Assembly: GCF_024347315.1 (NCBI RefSeq)
Contig: NZ_AP025460.1
Span: 1 to 64,000 of the forward strand
Direction: 5' to 3'
DNA from: Vibrio atlanticus
GTDB taxonomy: Bacteria; Pseudomonadota; Gammaproteobacteria; Enterobacterales; Vibrionaceae
Length of the DNA: 64,000 bases
The notes beneath the pieces were generated by a model. The model ran no database searches, had not been told where the DNA came from, and worked only from the letters and a program-made list of their open reading frames with translations. The position numbers and the translations under genes were made by a program. Position 1 is the first letter of the stretch. Every line of letters begins with the position of its first letter. Below are positions 13,228 to 26,972 of this stretch, one piece after another.

Positions 13228-14142
13228 TTATTTATCCTTCTTACACATTGGGAAGCCAAGCGCTTCACGTGACGCGTAGTACGCCTCTGCAACAGCTTTA
13301 GTCAGGTTGCGGATACGAAGGATGTAACGTTGACGCTCTGTTACAGAGATAGCTTTGCGCGCATCAAGGATGTTGAATGCGTGACCTGCTTTTAGAATGC
13401 GCTCGTAAGCTGGAAGCGGAAGTGGCTTCTCAAGCTCAAGTAGCTCTTTACACTCTTTTTCGCACTGGTCGAAGAAAGTGAATAGGAAATCTACGTCTGC
13501 GTGCTCGAAGTTGTATGTTGATTGCTCAACTTCGTTTTGGTGGAAGATGTCACCGTAAGTCACGTTAGAACCGTCTGGTGCTACGTTCCATACAAGGTCG
13601 TAAACAGAGTCTACTTCTTGGATGTACATTGCTAGACGCTCTATACCGTAAGTGATCTCGCCCGTTACAGGTTTACACTCAAGACCGCCAACTTGTTGGA
13701 AGTAAGTGAATTGAGTCACTTCCATACCGTTTAGCCATACTTCCCAACCAAGACCCCATGCGCCTAGCGTTGGGTTTTCCCAGTTGTCTTCTACGAAACG
13801 AATATCGTGAACAAGTGGGTCGACACCAAGAACTTCAAGAGAGCCTAAGTACAACTCCTGGATGTTATCTGGAGAAGGTTTTAGAGCTACTTGGAATTGA
13901 TAGTAGTGCTGCAGGCGGTTCGGGTTTTCACCGTAACGACCATCGGTCGGACGACGAGAAGGTTGAACGTATGCCGTAGACATTGGCTCTGGGCCAAGTG
14001 CACGTAGACATGTCATTGGGTGAGAGGTGCCAGCACCTACTTCCATATCTAGTGGTTGAACAATGGTACAACCGTTTTGTGCCCAGTAATCCTGCAGCGC
14101 GAGGATCATTCCCTGGAAGGTTTTGATATCGTATTTTTGCAT
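13228..14142 (-). CDS. glyQ: Glycyl-tRNA synthetase alpha subunit
   Basis: GlyQ is the class II catalytic subunit that activates glycine and works with GlyS. The 304-residue protein starts [20 protein letters not shown] and contains the class II motif regions around [20 protein letters not shown] and the glycine-site region [19 protein letters not shown]. Length matches the family. It is the first gene of the glyQS operon and diverges from the manganese riboswitch and mneA across a 216-bp gap before the aptamer. Confidence 0.97.
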   Translation of the reverse strand: MQKYDIKTFQGMILALQDYWAQNGCTIVQPLDMEVGAGTSHPMTCLRALGPEPMSTAYVQPSRRPTDGRYGENPNRLQHYYQFQVALKPSPDNIQELYLGSLEVLGVDPLVHDIRFVEDNWENPTLGAWGLGWEVWLNGMEVTQFTYFQQVGGLECKPVTGEITYGIERLAMYIQEVDSVYDLVWNVAPDGSNVTYGDIFHQNEVEQSTYNFEHADVDFLFTFFDQCEKECKELLELEKPLPLPAYERILKAGHAFNILDARKAISVTERQRYILRIRNLTKAVAEAYYASREALGFPMCKKDK

Positions 14143-14358
14143 AGTCAGGTTCGCGCGATTCTTTTAAATGAATGAGAAAAATAACCTCTGAGTATACCGA
14201 GATATTGGTAAAGCGAGTAGGGGTAATCTTGTTTAATTAGTGGTCTAAAATGTCGTTTAGTGGATTTTTTTGCCTTTAATGTTTGTTTTTCGGCACAAGT
14301 GGATATTTTGATAACTTTGACACTTGTGTTTGAAAGCGTGGGTGATTAAAATCTCACG

Positions 14359-14562
14359 GTCTTTGGGGAGTAGCTTACTTATTCATATCCTATTGAATGA
14401 GTTCGTCCGTCAACATAATTGATGCAAAATCATCATGGCGTTCGAGGCAACCACCACCTTGGTGGCGCTTAGCAAGACCTTAGACAAGCATCGTGAACCG
14501 GGATGGGGCGCGAGGTTTGTCTTTGGTTAAATATAATAATCTCCGTCCCAAATGAGCATGTC
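14359..14562 (+). promoter_or_regulatory. yybP-ykoY manganese riboswitch
   Basis: The aptamer spans 14359-14480. P1 pairs GGTCTT (14359-14364) with AAGACC (14475-14480). The conserved GGGGAGTAGC (14365-14374), CCGTCAACATAA (14407-14418) and GAGGCAACC (14444-14452) are all present. After it lie an AGACAA / TTTGTCT pairing (14483 to 14522) and a GGGATGG (14501-14507) / CCGTCCC (14543-14549) pairing close to the GTG start. The family binds Mn2+ and usually turns on Mn export genes, here mneA. Whether control is by translation or termination cannot be read directly. Confidence 0.92.
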
Positions 14563-15117
14563 GTGAGCGTTTTAGCAATTTCAATTACAACTGTCGCCTT
14601 AGCCGAGATCGGTGATAAGACTCAGTTGCTATCCCTTTTATTAGCCAGTCGATATCGCAAGCCGATACCTATTATCGCGGCTATCTTCTTTGCCACCATT
14701 GCCAATCATGCTCTTGCTGCATGGCTCGGTGTCGTTATCGCAGATTACTTATCTCCTGAAATCTTAAAATGGGTGCTGGTGGTCAGTTTCATTGCGATGG
14801 CGGGCTGGATTCTGATTCCGGATAAGTTGGATGACGATGAGCAGATCTCGAATCGAGGCCCATTTGTTGCCAGTTTTATCGCTTTCTTTATTGCTGAGAT
14901 TGGTGATAAGACTCAGATTGCGACCTCCATTTTAGGGGCTCAATATTCTGATGCATTAACGTGGGTAATTCTTGGCACAACGATCGGTATGTTGTTGGCG
15001 AATGTGCCTGTAGTGATCATTGGTAAGTTATCGGCAGACAAGATGCCTCTTGATCTGATTCGCAAGATCACCGCCTTGTTATTCGTGGGTTTGGCTATCG
15101 CAGCGGCTTTCTATTAA
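14563..15117 (+). CDS. mneA: Manganese exporter, UPF0016/GDT1 (MneA) family
   Basis: This inner-membrane protein belongs to the TMEM165/GDT1 family; its V. cholerae relative MneA exports Mn2+. With the GTG start at 14563 it has 184 residues and about six membrane segments. The two inverted halves each carry the signature EIGDKTQ, at residues 15-21 and near 111, whose acidic residues form the cation site. An upstream in-frame ATG at 14503 lies inside the riboswitch and is not a credible start; the GTG gives MSVLAISITTVALAEIGDKT, which fits the family. The Mn riboswitch immediately upstream supports the function. Confidence 0.92.
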   Translation: MSVLAISITTVALAEIGDKTQLLSLLLASRYRKPIPIIAAIFFATIANHALAAWLGVVIADYLSPEILKWVLVVSFIAMAGWILIPDKLDDDEQISNRGPFVASFIAFFIAEIGDKTQIATSILGAQYSDALTWVILGTTIGMLLANVPVVIIGKLSADKMPLDLIRKITALLFVGLAIAAAFY

Positions 15118-15274
15118 GCGGTAGTATTGAGTCTTATTATACTCAACCAGTAGAGTAATGTGTTGTAGGTCATACTCTTACAGTATTGTGGGGTTTATCG
15201 AGCAAATGGACATATAACTGTCATACTTGTCATGATATTTTAACCTTGTGAGTTAAGAACACGAGGGCATGATT

Positions 15275-15523
15275 ATGTTGACGCGTTATATGGGTATTAC
15301 TCCACAAAGCCAAAGTTATCTATTTACCTTTGGTCTTGCACTTACACTATTAGGCATGGTGTTGACGGACATGTGGCTACCAATGGTGGCTGGTTCGATG
15401 ATCATGACCGGGCTTGCGGTAGAAGCTTGGATTCGGGTCGCGCATATTATTCCTATGCGAAAAGATATCCGAGAAATTCAGCATCAGCTTGAGCATCTGC
15501 AAAATAAATCTAGAAACGAATAA
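15275..15523 (+). CDS. Small two-helix membrane protein, unknown function
   Basis: I do not recognise a named family. The protein has 82 residues if it starts at ATG 15275, which has GAGGG at a 7-nt spacing; an ATG at 15269 overlaps that site too closely. Two hydrophobic helices (about 14-32 and 36-50) are followed by a charged C-terminal helix rich in Lys, Glu and Gln that should lie in the cytoplasm. It is followed by a strong bidirectional terminator and converges with tusA. Coding is supported by the clean ribosome site and membrane pattern. Confidence 0.7.
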   Translation: MLTRYMGITPQSQSYLFTFGLALTLLGMVLTDMWLPMVAGSMIMTGLAVEAWIRVAHIIPMRKDIREIQHQLEHLQNKSRNE

Positions 15524-15525
15524 AC

Positions 15526-15583
15526 AAAAAGCCGCTCGTACTCTGAGTTCTGTTGAAGAACATAAGGTACGAGCGGCTTTTTT
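15526..15583. terminator. Bidirectional terminator between a small membrane gene and tusA
   Basis: The arms AAAGCCGCTCGTAC and GTACGAGCGGCTTT form a long stem with about 30 nt between them. There are A residues on the left and T residues on the right, so it can stop transcription from both convergent genes. Confidence 0.85.
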
Positions 15584-15606
15584 GATACTTGATAGTCGGT
15601 GGGGCG

Positions 15607-15858
15607 TTACGCCTCCAATCCCTTTCTGATCAAATACTGGTAAGGCAACGTTTCTGTCGCTTGGCCTACCAACTGGTGATCCATGAATCGACAAAAGCTC
15701 GGAATATCACGAGTTGTCGAAGGATCGTCAGCTTTTACCAGTAACACATCGCCATCCTGCATGTTTCTAATTGTCTTCCTGACCATCATTACTGGCTCTG
15801 GGCAACGCAGGCCTTCAGCTTCTAAAGTGTGGGTTGCCAGTTCAGGTTTGAATGTCAT
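15607..15858 (-). CDS. tusA: Sulfur carrier protein TusA
   Basis: TusA passes persulfide sulfur from IscS to the TusBCD relay used for 2-thiouridine formation at tRNA wobble U34. The 83-residue protein has the family motif LRCPEPVMM with the active cysteine at Cys19 and the CPxP helix cap. The usual TusA C-terminal fold elements follow ([20 protein letters not shown]). Length matches the family (about 81). It converges with the small membrane gene and is monocistronic. Confidence 0.95.
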   Translation of the reverse strand: MTFKPELATHTLEAEGLRCPEPVMMVRKTIRNMQDGDVLLVKADDPSTTRDIPSFCRFMDHQLVGQATETLPYQYLIRKGLEA

Positions 15859-15960
15859 GGTTTGTATCTCTATATCTATCTAACGAGTGAATAATACGTC
15901 TGCAGAAAAAATATGCAATAAGTGCTTGGCAAACGGAACCATTTCCTATAACTTAATTAA

Positions 15961-15978
15961 CAAGTTGATAACAACTTG
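15961..15978. promoter_or_regulatory. 18-bp perfect palindrome upstream of a small gene
   Basis: CAAGTTG (15961-15967) and CAACTTG (15972-15978) are exact inverted repeats around ATAA. They lie 30 bp before the ATG at 16008 and just downstream of a weak promoter-like TTGGCA/TATAAC. It could be an operator or an mRNA hairpin; no regulator is identified. Confidence 0.4.
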
Positions 15979-16007
15979 AAGCAAAGGCAACTAGCTAAGG
16001 AGTGGCG

Positions 16008-16193
16008 ATGTTGACAGGATTAGATAGATTAACAATTTATTCAGTTCTCTGTTTTATTTCTTTTTGTGCGTTAGTACTACGCTCATCGACAGAGACCTCT
16101 CTAATGCCAATTTTTGGCATAGTAGCAACGATTATTGGTATTTGGGTAGAGATGCGCCGTTGGCAAGGCATAGCCGAGGAGCAAGAGCACTAA
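16008..16193 (+). CDS. Small membrane protein, unknown function
   Basis: A 61-residue protein with two predicted membrane helices (about 8-26 and 34-50) and a charged tail ending EEQEH. I recognise no family. The start at ATG 16008 is preferred because AAGGA ends 6 nt before it; an in-frame GTG at 16002 overlaps this site. A terminator follows, so it forms a single-gene unit with the palindrome upstream as a possible control site. Coding is likely but not certain given its size. Confidence 0.6.
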   Translation: MLTGLDRLTIYSVLCFISFCALVLRSSTETSLMPIFGIVATIIGIWVEMRRWQGIAEEQEH

Positions 16194-16261
16194 CCCGAAT
16201 ACAACAAGCAAATTCCAATACGACAACATTCCGACACTATCCCCAGATTTTCTTGGGCTTC

Positions 16262-16286
16262 CCCGCGTAATTGCGGGATTTTTTTT
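16262..16286 (+). terminator. Terminator after the small membrane gene
   Basis: A CCCGC / GCGGG stem around GTAATT is followed by a run of eight or more T residues. Confidence 0.85.
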
Positions 16287-16349
16287 ATCTAAAGCATGCT
16301 ATAAACAACTTAGTGACTAATGATAATTGTATACAGCTAGGTAAGTGGC

Positions 16350-17291
16350 GTGGAATTAGAAGACATCTATCGTAGAGACCTGAATTTACTGGTCGCCTTA
16401 AAGGTATTGATTGAAGAGGGCAGTGTTAGTCAAGCTGCGCTTCGTCTTAACCTAAGCCAGTCGGCAACCAGCCGAGTATTAGGCCGCTTAAGAGAACTAC
16501 TCAACGATCCCCTGTTTACACGCCAAGGTCAGCACCTTATTCCCACCAAGAAAGCACTCGAGATCAGCCAGCGCATTGATCAGCCTTTAGAATCATTCCG
16601 TCAGTTGCTTAGTCCGAGTGATTTCGATCCTTACTATTGCAGTGAGCGTTTTTTAATTGCGACCACTGACTACGCGATGCAAACCATCTTGCCTTATGCG
16701 TTGCCTAAGATTTATGAACAAGCTCCTAATATCTCTTTGGAGTTTGCTCCGTTGCAGCATGAACATTTGTTTAAACAGCTCAGCACCGAACGTGTGGATA
16801 TGGCGATTTGTCGCCCGAGTGGCAGCATTGCACCACTTCATCAAGAGGTCTTGGGGCCGGTCGGTGTGTCGTGTCTGTTATCTAAAAACCACCCATTAGC
16901 CGATAAGCCTTTAAGCCTTGAAGACTATGTATCACTCCCGCACGCGATGATTGCGATCAGTGATGGCGTTAAGGCTTTATTAGACAATGCCTTAGCCAAT
17001 CAAAACCCACGCAAAATGGTGCTGCGTGCTTATCACCTTGAAGCGGCATTGGCGATTGTCGATAGAATGCCGTTGGTGATCACAGTGCCTGCTGATTTAG
17101 CTTACTTGGTGGCTGAGCGTTATGACTTGGTCGTTAAACCGCTGCCATTCGAGTTTATGCCGTTTGATTACTCACTGATTTGGCATTCACGCTGCGATTC
17201 TTCTGCCTCGCAACAATGGTTAAGAAGGGTGGTAAAAGAGGAGTGTGGTGAGTTGATCCAGAAGCGTATTGCGGATGTTGGCTTGGGTTAA
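16350..17291 (+). CDS. LysR-family transcriptional regulator
   Basis: A 313-residue LysR-type regulator. The N-terminal winged helix-turn-helix spans about 9-68, with the recognition segment SVSQAALRLNLSQSATSRVLGRL, followed by the linker and a periplasmic-binding-like effector domain (about 95-305). The start is GTG. The RRDLNLLVALKVLIEEGS start places it near the NodD/PcpR-like branch, but the effector and targets are unknown. It is convergent with acuI, so the neighbour gives only weak evidence of a target. A bidirectional terminator follows. Confidence 0.88.
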   Translation: MELEDIYRRDLNLLVALKVLIEEGSVSQAALRLNLSQSATSRVLGRLRELLNDPLFTRQGQHLIPTKKALEISQRIDQPLESFRQLLSPSDFDPYYCSERFLIATTDYAMQTILPYALPKIYEQAPNISLEFAPLQHEHLFKQLSTERVDMAICRPSGSIAPLHQEVLGPVGVSCLLSKNHPLADKPLSLEDYVSLPHAMIAISDGVKALLDNALANQNPRKMVLRAYHLEAALAIVDRMPLVITVPADLAYLVAERYDLVVKPLPFEFMPFDYSLIWHSRCDSSASQQWLRRVVKEECGELIQKRIADVGLG

Positions 17292-17337
17292 TGGAGGTCT
17301 CGCTTTGGTTTACTCGATCCAAATGACAAAAACGCAA

Positions 17338-17364
17338 AAGGGCTGATTACTATCAGCCCTTTGT
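17338..17364. terminator. Bidirectional terminator between the LysR gene and acuI
   Basis: AAAGGGCTGA and TCAGCCCTTT form a stem of at least 10 bp over a short TTACTA loop, with A-rich and T-containing flanks on the two sides. Confidence 0.75.
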
Positions 17365-17394
17365 TATTCTGGGTTACGGAAGTTTAATTCGCAA

Positions 17395-18375
17395 TTATAG
17401 TTTAATAACTACGCGACCAGTGATTTGACCGTTAGTGATGTCTTCTGCAGCTTGAATTGCACCATCTAAAGACACTTCTTTAGTCGCTTGGCTGTAGAAA
17501 GACTCAGGTAGTAATTCAGCCAGTTGTTCCCACGCTTTAATACGTTTTTCACGAGGGCACATTACTGAATCCACACCTTGTAGGCGAACGTTACGCAGAA
17601 TGAATGGCATTACCGTGGTTGGTAAATCAAAACCACCTGCTAGGCCACACATTGCAACCGCGCCATTGTAATCAATTTGTGCTAATACTTTCGCAAGTAC
17701 TTTGCTACCTACTGTATCGATAGCACCAGCCCACAATTGTTTCTCAAGTGGTTTCGCTGGTTCTTCTAATTCAGCACGCTCAACAATGCGTGTCGCGCCT
17801 AGTGATTTTAGAAGCTCACCATTTGCTGAAGCTCGGCCAGTAACTGCTGCTACTTTGTAACCCAGTTGGTTTAGTAGAGTGATAGATACACTGCCTACAC
17901 CGCCACTTGCACCTGTTACTAGGATTTCACCGTCTTCAGGTTTGATGCCTGCATCTACGATAGCTTGCACACAAAGCATCGCAGTGAAGCCAGCTGTGCC
18001 AATCGCCATTACTTTCTTAGCGTCAAGACCTGCAGGCATTGGCACTAACCAGTCACCATTTAGGCTAGCTTTCTCAGCCATACCGCCCCAGTGGCCTTCA
18101 CCAACACCCCAACCCGTCAGAACAACTTCGTCGCCTGCTTTGTAGCGCGGGTCATCAGATTGTGAAACCACACCAGAAAGGTCGATACCAGGAACCATAG
18201 GGAAGTTGCGAACAATGCGCCCTTTACCTGTTATCGCCAAACCATCTTTGTAGTTCAAAGAAGAGTAGCTCACATCAACCTTCACGTTACCTTCTGGTAA
18301 TTGAGACTCATCAATTTGAGAAACTGATGCGATAGTTTTTTTGTCTTCTTGGTTTAGTACAAGTGCTTTAAACAT
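17395..18375 (-). CDS. acuI: Acrylyl-CoA reductase (NADPH), YhdH/AcuI family
   Basis: A medium-chain dehydrogenase/reductase that in AcuI/YhdH reduces acryloyl-CoA to propionyl-CoA with NADPH, a detoxifying step in acrylate and DMSP breakdown by marine bacteria. With the ATG at 18375 it has 326 residues and begins MFKALVLNQEDKK. It shows the SSLNYKDGLAITGKG and PMVPGIDLSG segments typical of YhdH and the nucleotide-binding TGASGGVGSVS near residue 150. CGGAG precedes this start; an upstream ATG at 18429 adds an unrelated 18-residue stretch. The exact substrate here is inferred from the family. Confidence 0.87.
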   Translation of the reverse strand: MFKALVLNQEDKKTIASVSQIDESQLPEGNVKVDVSYSSLNYKDGLAITGKGRIVRNFPMVPGIDLSGVVSQSDDPRYKAGDEVVLTGWGVGEGHWGGMAEKASLNGDWLVPMPAGLDAKKVMAIGTAGFTAMLCVQAIVDAGIKPEDGEILVTGASGGVGSVSITLLNQLGYKVAAVTGRASANGELLKSLGATRIVERAELEEPAKPLEKQLWAGAIDTVGSKVLAKVLAQIDYNGAVAMCGLAGGFDLPTTVMPFILRNVRLQGVDSVMCPREKRIKAWEQLAELLPESFYSQATKEVSLDGAIQAAEDITNGQITGRVVIKL

Positions 18376-18550
18376 GATCTGCTCCGTAGGAGGAATATTA
18401 GGAAACTGAAGTAACTTTAGTTGAATCATCCGAGAAAAAATAATGAAACATCAACATTGAATATATGCGTTTTGTGCATAGATGTAGGTGGTACTTTTTC
18501 TTTTGCCAAGTCCGCTTAACGAATCGATAGATTATCGGATGCCGAGTAAT

Positions 18551-18581
18551 AAAAAGTGCAGCTATATAAATATAGCTGCAC
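18551..18581 (-). terminator. Terminator of fadBA
   Basis: A perfect 11-bp stem GTGCAGCTATA / TATAGCTGCAC over TAAA (18556-18581) is followed on the minus strand by TTTTTATTA. It lies 37 bp beyond the fadA stop. Confidence 0.85.
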
Positions 18582-18617
18582 AAAATATTACCTTTCAAGT
18601 ATTACAGTCAGTGATCG

Positions 18618-21979
<3,362 letters not shown>

Positions 21980-22049
21980 TGTCTATCTCCATGACATACA
22001 ATCCACGATTGTTTGAGAGAATCTTGTTATCTTTCTATTATTGTAGAGC

Positions 22050-22066
22050 ACCTGGTAAGACCAGTT
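22050..22066. promoter_or_regulatory. Predicted FadR operator upstream of fadB
   Basis: ACCTGGTAAGACCAGTT matches the FadR consensus core TGGnnnGACCA and is nearly palindromic. It resembles the E. coli fadB operator ATCTGGTACGACCAGAT. Its position 71-87 bp before the fadB ATG is suited to promoter occlusion. Confidence 0.8.
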
Positions 22067-22206
22067 ATTCTAGTCTGTACCTCTGCTTGATTAATTTCAA
22101 TACATTTTTTAAACAATTGTTTAACATTGTGCGACAGCACAGATCCTCTAACCCTTATTATTCACGCGTGATACACTTCGCCGCTCTTATTAATTAAGTT
22201 AACGAT

Positions 22207-22830
22207 ATGAATGAACAGCCCTATTTAATACCGTCAGCGTCGGCTCTGTTTGAAGAAGAGATAAAGAAGAGCGTCTTCATTACTCATCTTGCTCATACTC
22301 CAAGTGTAGAAGCTGCTAAACAGTTCGTAGAACAGGTAAAAAAAGAGCATTCATCAGCGCGACATAATTGTTGGGGCTTTGCTGCAGGGCGACCTGAAGA
22401 CTCAATGAAATGGGGCTTTAGTGATGATGGAGAGCCATCTGGTACTGCGGGTAAGCCTATCTTGGCGCAACTGTCTGGTTCTGGTGTTGGTGAACTGACG
22501 GCCGTTGTCACTCGTTATTCTGGCGGAATCAAGCTTGGAACAGGTGGCCTAGTAAAGGCTTACGGCGGTGGAGTACAACAAGCTCTCAAGCTGCTTCAAA
22601 CTATCGAGAAAAAAATAACCACAAAATTACGGCTAGAGTTAGACTATGGCTTTGTGCCAATTGCGCAATCCATTATGGCTCAGCATCAGGCTGTTGAAGT
22701 CCAAGCGGATTATGGTGTGCAAGTTGAGCTTATTATTGAAATAGAGCTCCTTCAGGTAGATTCGTTTACCCAAACCATGATCAATAAAAGCGGTGCTAAG
22801 GCACTGGTAACGAAAGTCAAAGACAACTAG
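22207..22830 (+). CDS. yigZ: YigZ/IMPACT family protein
   Basis: A 207-residue member of the UPF0029/IMPACT family. The N-terminal domain carries the family signature KKEHSSARHNCWGF and DDGEPSGTAGKPIL, followed by VVTRYSGGIKLGTGGLVKAYG; the C-terminal domain has the ferredoxin-like fold (DUF1949). The biochemical role is not established; relatives interact with the translation system. It sits divergent from fadB and 34 bp before trkH, the same neighbourhood as in other gammaproteobacteria (yigZ-trkH-hemG), so the three are probably one operon. Confidence 0.93.
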   Translation: MNEQPYLIPSASALFEEEIKKSVFITHLAHTPSVEAAKQFVEQVKKEHSSARHNCWGFAAGRPEDSMKWGFSDDGEPSGTAGKPILAQLSGSGVGELTAVVTRYSGGIKLGTGGLVKAYGGGVQQALKLLQTIEKKITTKLRLELDYGFVPIAQSIMAQHQAVEVQADYGVQVELIIEIELLQVDSFTQTMINKSGAKALVTKVKDN

Positions 22831-22864
22831 GAAGTGTGAAGCATTTCGCTTCGTTCAATAGCTC

Positions 22865-24322
22865 ATGCAATTTCGCTCAATTATTCGAATCGTCGGATTA
22901 TTATTAGCACTTTTTAGTGTATCAATGCTCGCACCTGCGCTCGTCGCACTGATCTATAGAGATGGTGCGGGTGTGCCATTTGTGACGACTTTCTTTGTTC
23001 TATTATTTTGTGGAGCAACTTGCTGGTTTCCAAACCGACGCTATAAACATGAATTGAAGGCGCGAGATGGCTTTCTCATTGTGGTGTTGTTCTGGACGGT
23101 AATCGGCAGTGCTGGTGCGCTGCCGTTTTTGATCGCGGATAATCCGAGCGTTTCCGTTACTGATGCCTTTTTCGAATCGTTTTCTGCATTAACAACGACA
23201 GGTGCAACGGTAATTGTTGGCCTCGATGACTTACCTAAAGCAATTCTATTTTACCGCCAATTCCTACAATGGTTTGGTGGTATGGGTATCATCGTATTGG
23301 CGGTAGCCATCCTTCCTGTTCTGGGTATCGGTGGTATGCAGCTATATCGTGCTGAAATCCCGGGTCCAGTAAAAGATAGCAAGATGACTCCGCGTATTGC
23401 AGAAACGGCAAAAGCGCTTTGGTACATCTATCTGAGTCTAACGATTGCTTGTGCGGTGGCGTTTTGGCTTGCAGGCATGAGTTTCTTTGATGCAATCAGC
23501 CACAGTTTCTCAACCATTGCTATTGGTGGCTTCTCGACTCACGACGCGAGTATGGGCTACTTCAACAGCCCTGCGATTAACATGATTACGGTCGTGTTCC
23601 TTCTTATATCTGCATGTAACTATTCTCTTCACTTTGCGGCCTTTGCTTCTGGTGGCGTGCATCCTAAGTATTACTGGAAAGATCCAGAGTTCCGCGCCTT
23701 TATCTTTATTCAAGTCGTCCTGTTTTTAGTTTGTTTCTTATTACTGCTGAATCATCACTCTTACGATTCGTATTATGATGCTTTCGATCAGGCGTTGTTC
23801 CAGACAGTATCTATTTCAACAACAGCAGGCTTCACCACCACCGGTTTTTCTGAATGGCCGTTATTCTTACCTGTGCTGCTTCTGTTCTCTTCTTTTATAG
23901 GTGGCTGTGCAGGTTCAACGGGTGGCGGTATGAAAGTCATTCGAATATTACTGCTTACTTTACAGGGTGCTCGTGAAATGAAGCGTCTTGTCCACCCGCG
24001 TGCTGTCTATACCATCAAGGTTGGTGGTTCGGCGCTACCACAACGTGTCGTTGATGCGGTTTGGGGTTTCTTCTCTGCATACGCATTGGTTTTTGTGGTT
24101 TGTATGTTGGCTCTTATTGCTACGGGGATGGATGAGCTAAGTGCTTTCTCTGCCGTAGCGGCAACATTGAATAACCTTGGTCCAGGCTTAGGTGAAGTGG
24201 CAATGCACTTCGGCGATGTGAATGACAAGGCTAAATGGGTGTTGATCGTATCCATGCTGTTTGGCCGCTTAGAGATATTCACCTTATTAATTTTATTGAC
24301 CCCTACGTTTTGGCGTAGCTAA
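22865..24322 (+). CDS. trkH: Trk potassium uptake system membrane subunit TrkH
   Basis: TrkH is the ion-conducting inner-membrane subunit of the Trk potassium uptake system; the nucleotide-binding partner TrkA is not in this window. The 485-residue protein has four repeated M1-P-M2 units. Selectivity-filter segments include TTTGATVI near 118, the SIAIGGFSTHD-like loop near 220, STTAGFTTTGFSEWP near 320 and the gating region GGCAGSTGGGMKVIR near 345. It is followed 9 bp later by hemG, as in E. coli. Confidence 0.96.
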   Translation: MQFRSIIRIVGLLLALFSVSMLAPALVALIYRDGAGVPFVTTFFVLLFCGATCWFPNRRYKHELKARDGFLIVVLFWTVIGSAGALPFLIADNPSVSVTDAFFESFSALTTTGATVIVGLDDLPKAILFYRQFLQWFGGMGIIVLAVAILPVLGIGGMQLYRAEIPGPVKDSKMTPRIAETAKALWYIYLSLTIACAVAFWLAGMSFFDAISHSFSTIAIGGFSTHDASMGYFNSPAINMITVVFLLISACNYSLHFAAFASGGVHPKYYWKDPEFRAFIFIQVVLFLVCFLLLLNHHSYDSYYDAFDQALFQTVSISTTAGFTTTGFSEWPLFLPVLLLFSSFIGGCAGSTGGGMKVIRILLLTLQGAREMKRLVHPRAVYTIKVGGSALPQRVVDAVWGFFSAYALVFVVCMLALIATGMDELSAFSAVAATLNNLGPGLGEVAMHFGDVNDKAKWVLIVSMLFGRLEIFTLLILLTPTFWRS

Positions 24323-24331
24323 GGACATATT

Positions 24332-24859
24332 GTGGCAAAAGCTCTATTTTTGTATTCAAGCAGTGAAGGGCAGACCAAGAAAATCTTGAACTATATAAAA
24401 GAAGAAATGAATGAGTTCGAATGTGAGCTTCAAGATCTGCACACCATTGGTAATGTCGACTTTGCTCAGTATGACCGAGTTTTGATTGGCGCATCTATTC
24501 GCTATGGACACCTCAATAAGAAGCTATATCAGTTCATTGATGCCAACCTTGCTCAGCTGCAATCCAACAAGGTTGCTTTCTTTTGCGTCAACTTAACGGC
24601 TCGTAAAGAAGACCAAGGTAAAGATACTCCTGAAGGCAGCGCTTATATTAAGAAGTTCCTTCTTAAGTCCCCGTGGCAACCTACTTTGATCGGTGTTTTT
24701 GCTGGCGCCCTCTATTACCCTCGTTATAACTGGTTCGATAAAACCATGATTCGCTTCATTATGAATATGACAGGTGGAGAAACGGATACAACCAAAGAAG
24801 TCGAGTACACAAATTGGGGAAAAGTCTCTTTATTCTCTAAAAAACTGCAAGAGATGTAA
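24332..24859 (+). CDS. hemG: Menaquinone-dependent protoporphyrinogen oxidase
   Basis: HemG oxidises protoporphyrinogen IX to protoporphyrin IX in heme synthesis, using a flavodoxin-type FMN cofactor and quinones. The 175-residue protein starts at GTG (MAKALFLYSSSEGQTKKI) with the FMN phosphate-binding loop SSSEGQT at 9-15, and has the IGASIRYGHLNKKLY segment and the long-chain insertion that separates HemG from flavodoxins. Length fits E. coli HemG (181). It ends the probable yigZ-trkH-hemG operon, just before the rRNA operon. Confidence 0.95.
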   Translation: MAKALFLYSSSEGQTKKILNYIKEEMNEFECELQDLHTIGNVDFAQYDRVLIGASIRYGHLNKKLYQFIDANLAQLQSNKVAFFCVNLTARKEDQGKDTPEGSAYIKKFLLKSPWQPTLIGVFAGALYYPRYNWFDKTMIRFIMNMTGGETDTTKEVEYTNWGKVSLFSKKLQEM

Positions 24860-25417
24860 GAGAAAAGCTTACTTTTGAGGCGTTTTGAGTTCTTTTTAAT
24901 CGAACAAATAAAAAAACGAGAAAAACTTCAAAAAGGGCTTGCCAGTGTGATCGAAATCTCTATAATGCCACCTCGCTGACACGGGATGGCTTCGAAGCTT
25001 AGGTTTCAAAAGCAAAAACGAAACAGCAGGTCAAATTAGCCAAGCTAAGCGCTTGAAAAAAGTTTTGAAAATAGTGGTTGACACTAAAACTTAAATCGCT
25101 AAAATGGCCGTCCGATTTGAGCGAAGCTCAAAAAGGAAAAGCTCTTTAACAATTTAAACCTATCAATCTGTGTGGGCACTCGTTGATGAATATCAAAACG
25201 TTTTATCGTTAGATAAAACAGATTCTTCGGAATCAAAATTGATTTCAATGAACTGAGTGACCAATACGTTTAACTACTTGTAGTTATTCGGCACAGTCAA
25301 TTCATTACCATTCTGTTGGAATGGTAATAGCTTTAGAATTACATGTTCATCAATCTTTTTCGAAAGAGCGAATGAATATTAGTTTTGAAGTCAGTATTCG
25401 TTGAGTCACAAAATCTT
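24860..25417 (+). promoter_or_regulatory. rRNA operon promoters and antitermination leader
   Basis: The 558-bp gene-free leader holds two promoters. P1 is TTGCCA (24939-24944), 16 bp, TATAAT (24961-24966), preceded by an A-rich UP-like tract and followed by a GC-containing discriminator. P2 is TTGACA (25078-25083), 16 bp, TAAAAT (25100-25105). The antitermination signals follow: boxB hairpin TTTGAGC-GAA-GCTCAAA (25116-25132) and boxA GCTCTTTAACAA (25141-25152). The rest is the 16S processing stem region. Direction is away from dnaA, hence co-directional with replication from oriC. Confidence 0.85.

Positions 25418-26972
<1,555 letters not shown>

Noticed and set aside
14503..14562. Extended N-terminus of MneA starting at ATG 14503
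   Set aside because: These codons lie in the riboswitch expression platform and add residues with no place in the family.
15127..15146. Palindrome TTGAGT...ACTCAA after mneA as a terminator
   Set aside because: No U tract follows it; its role is unclear and the symmetry is short.
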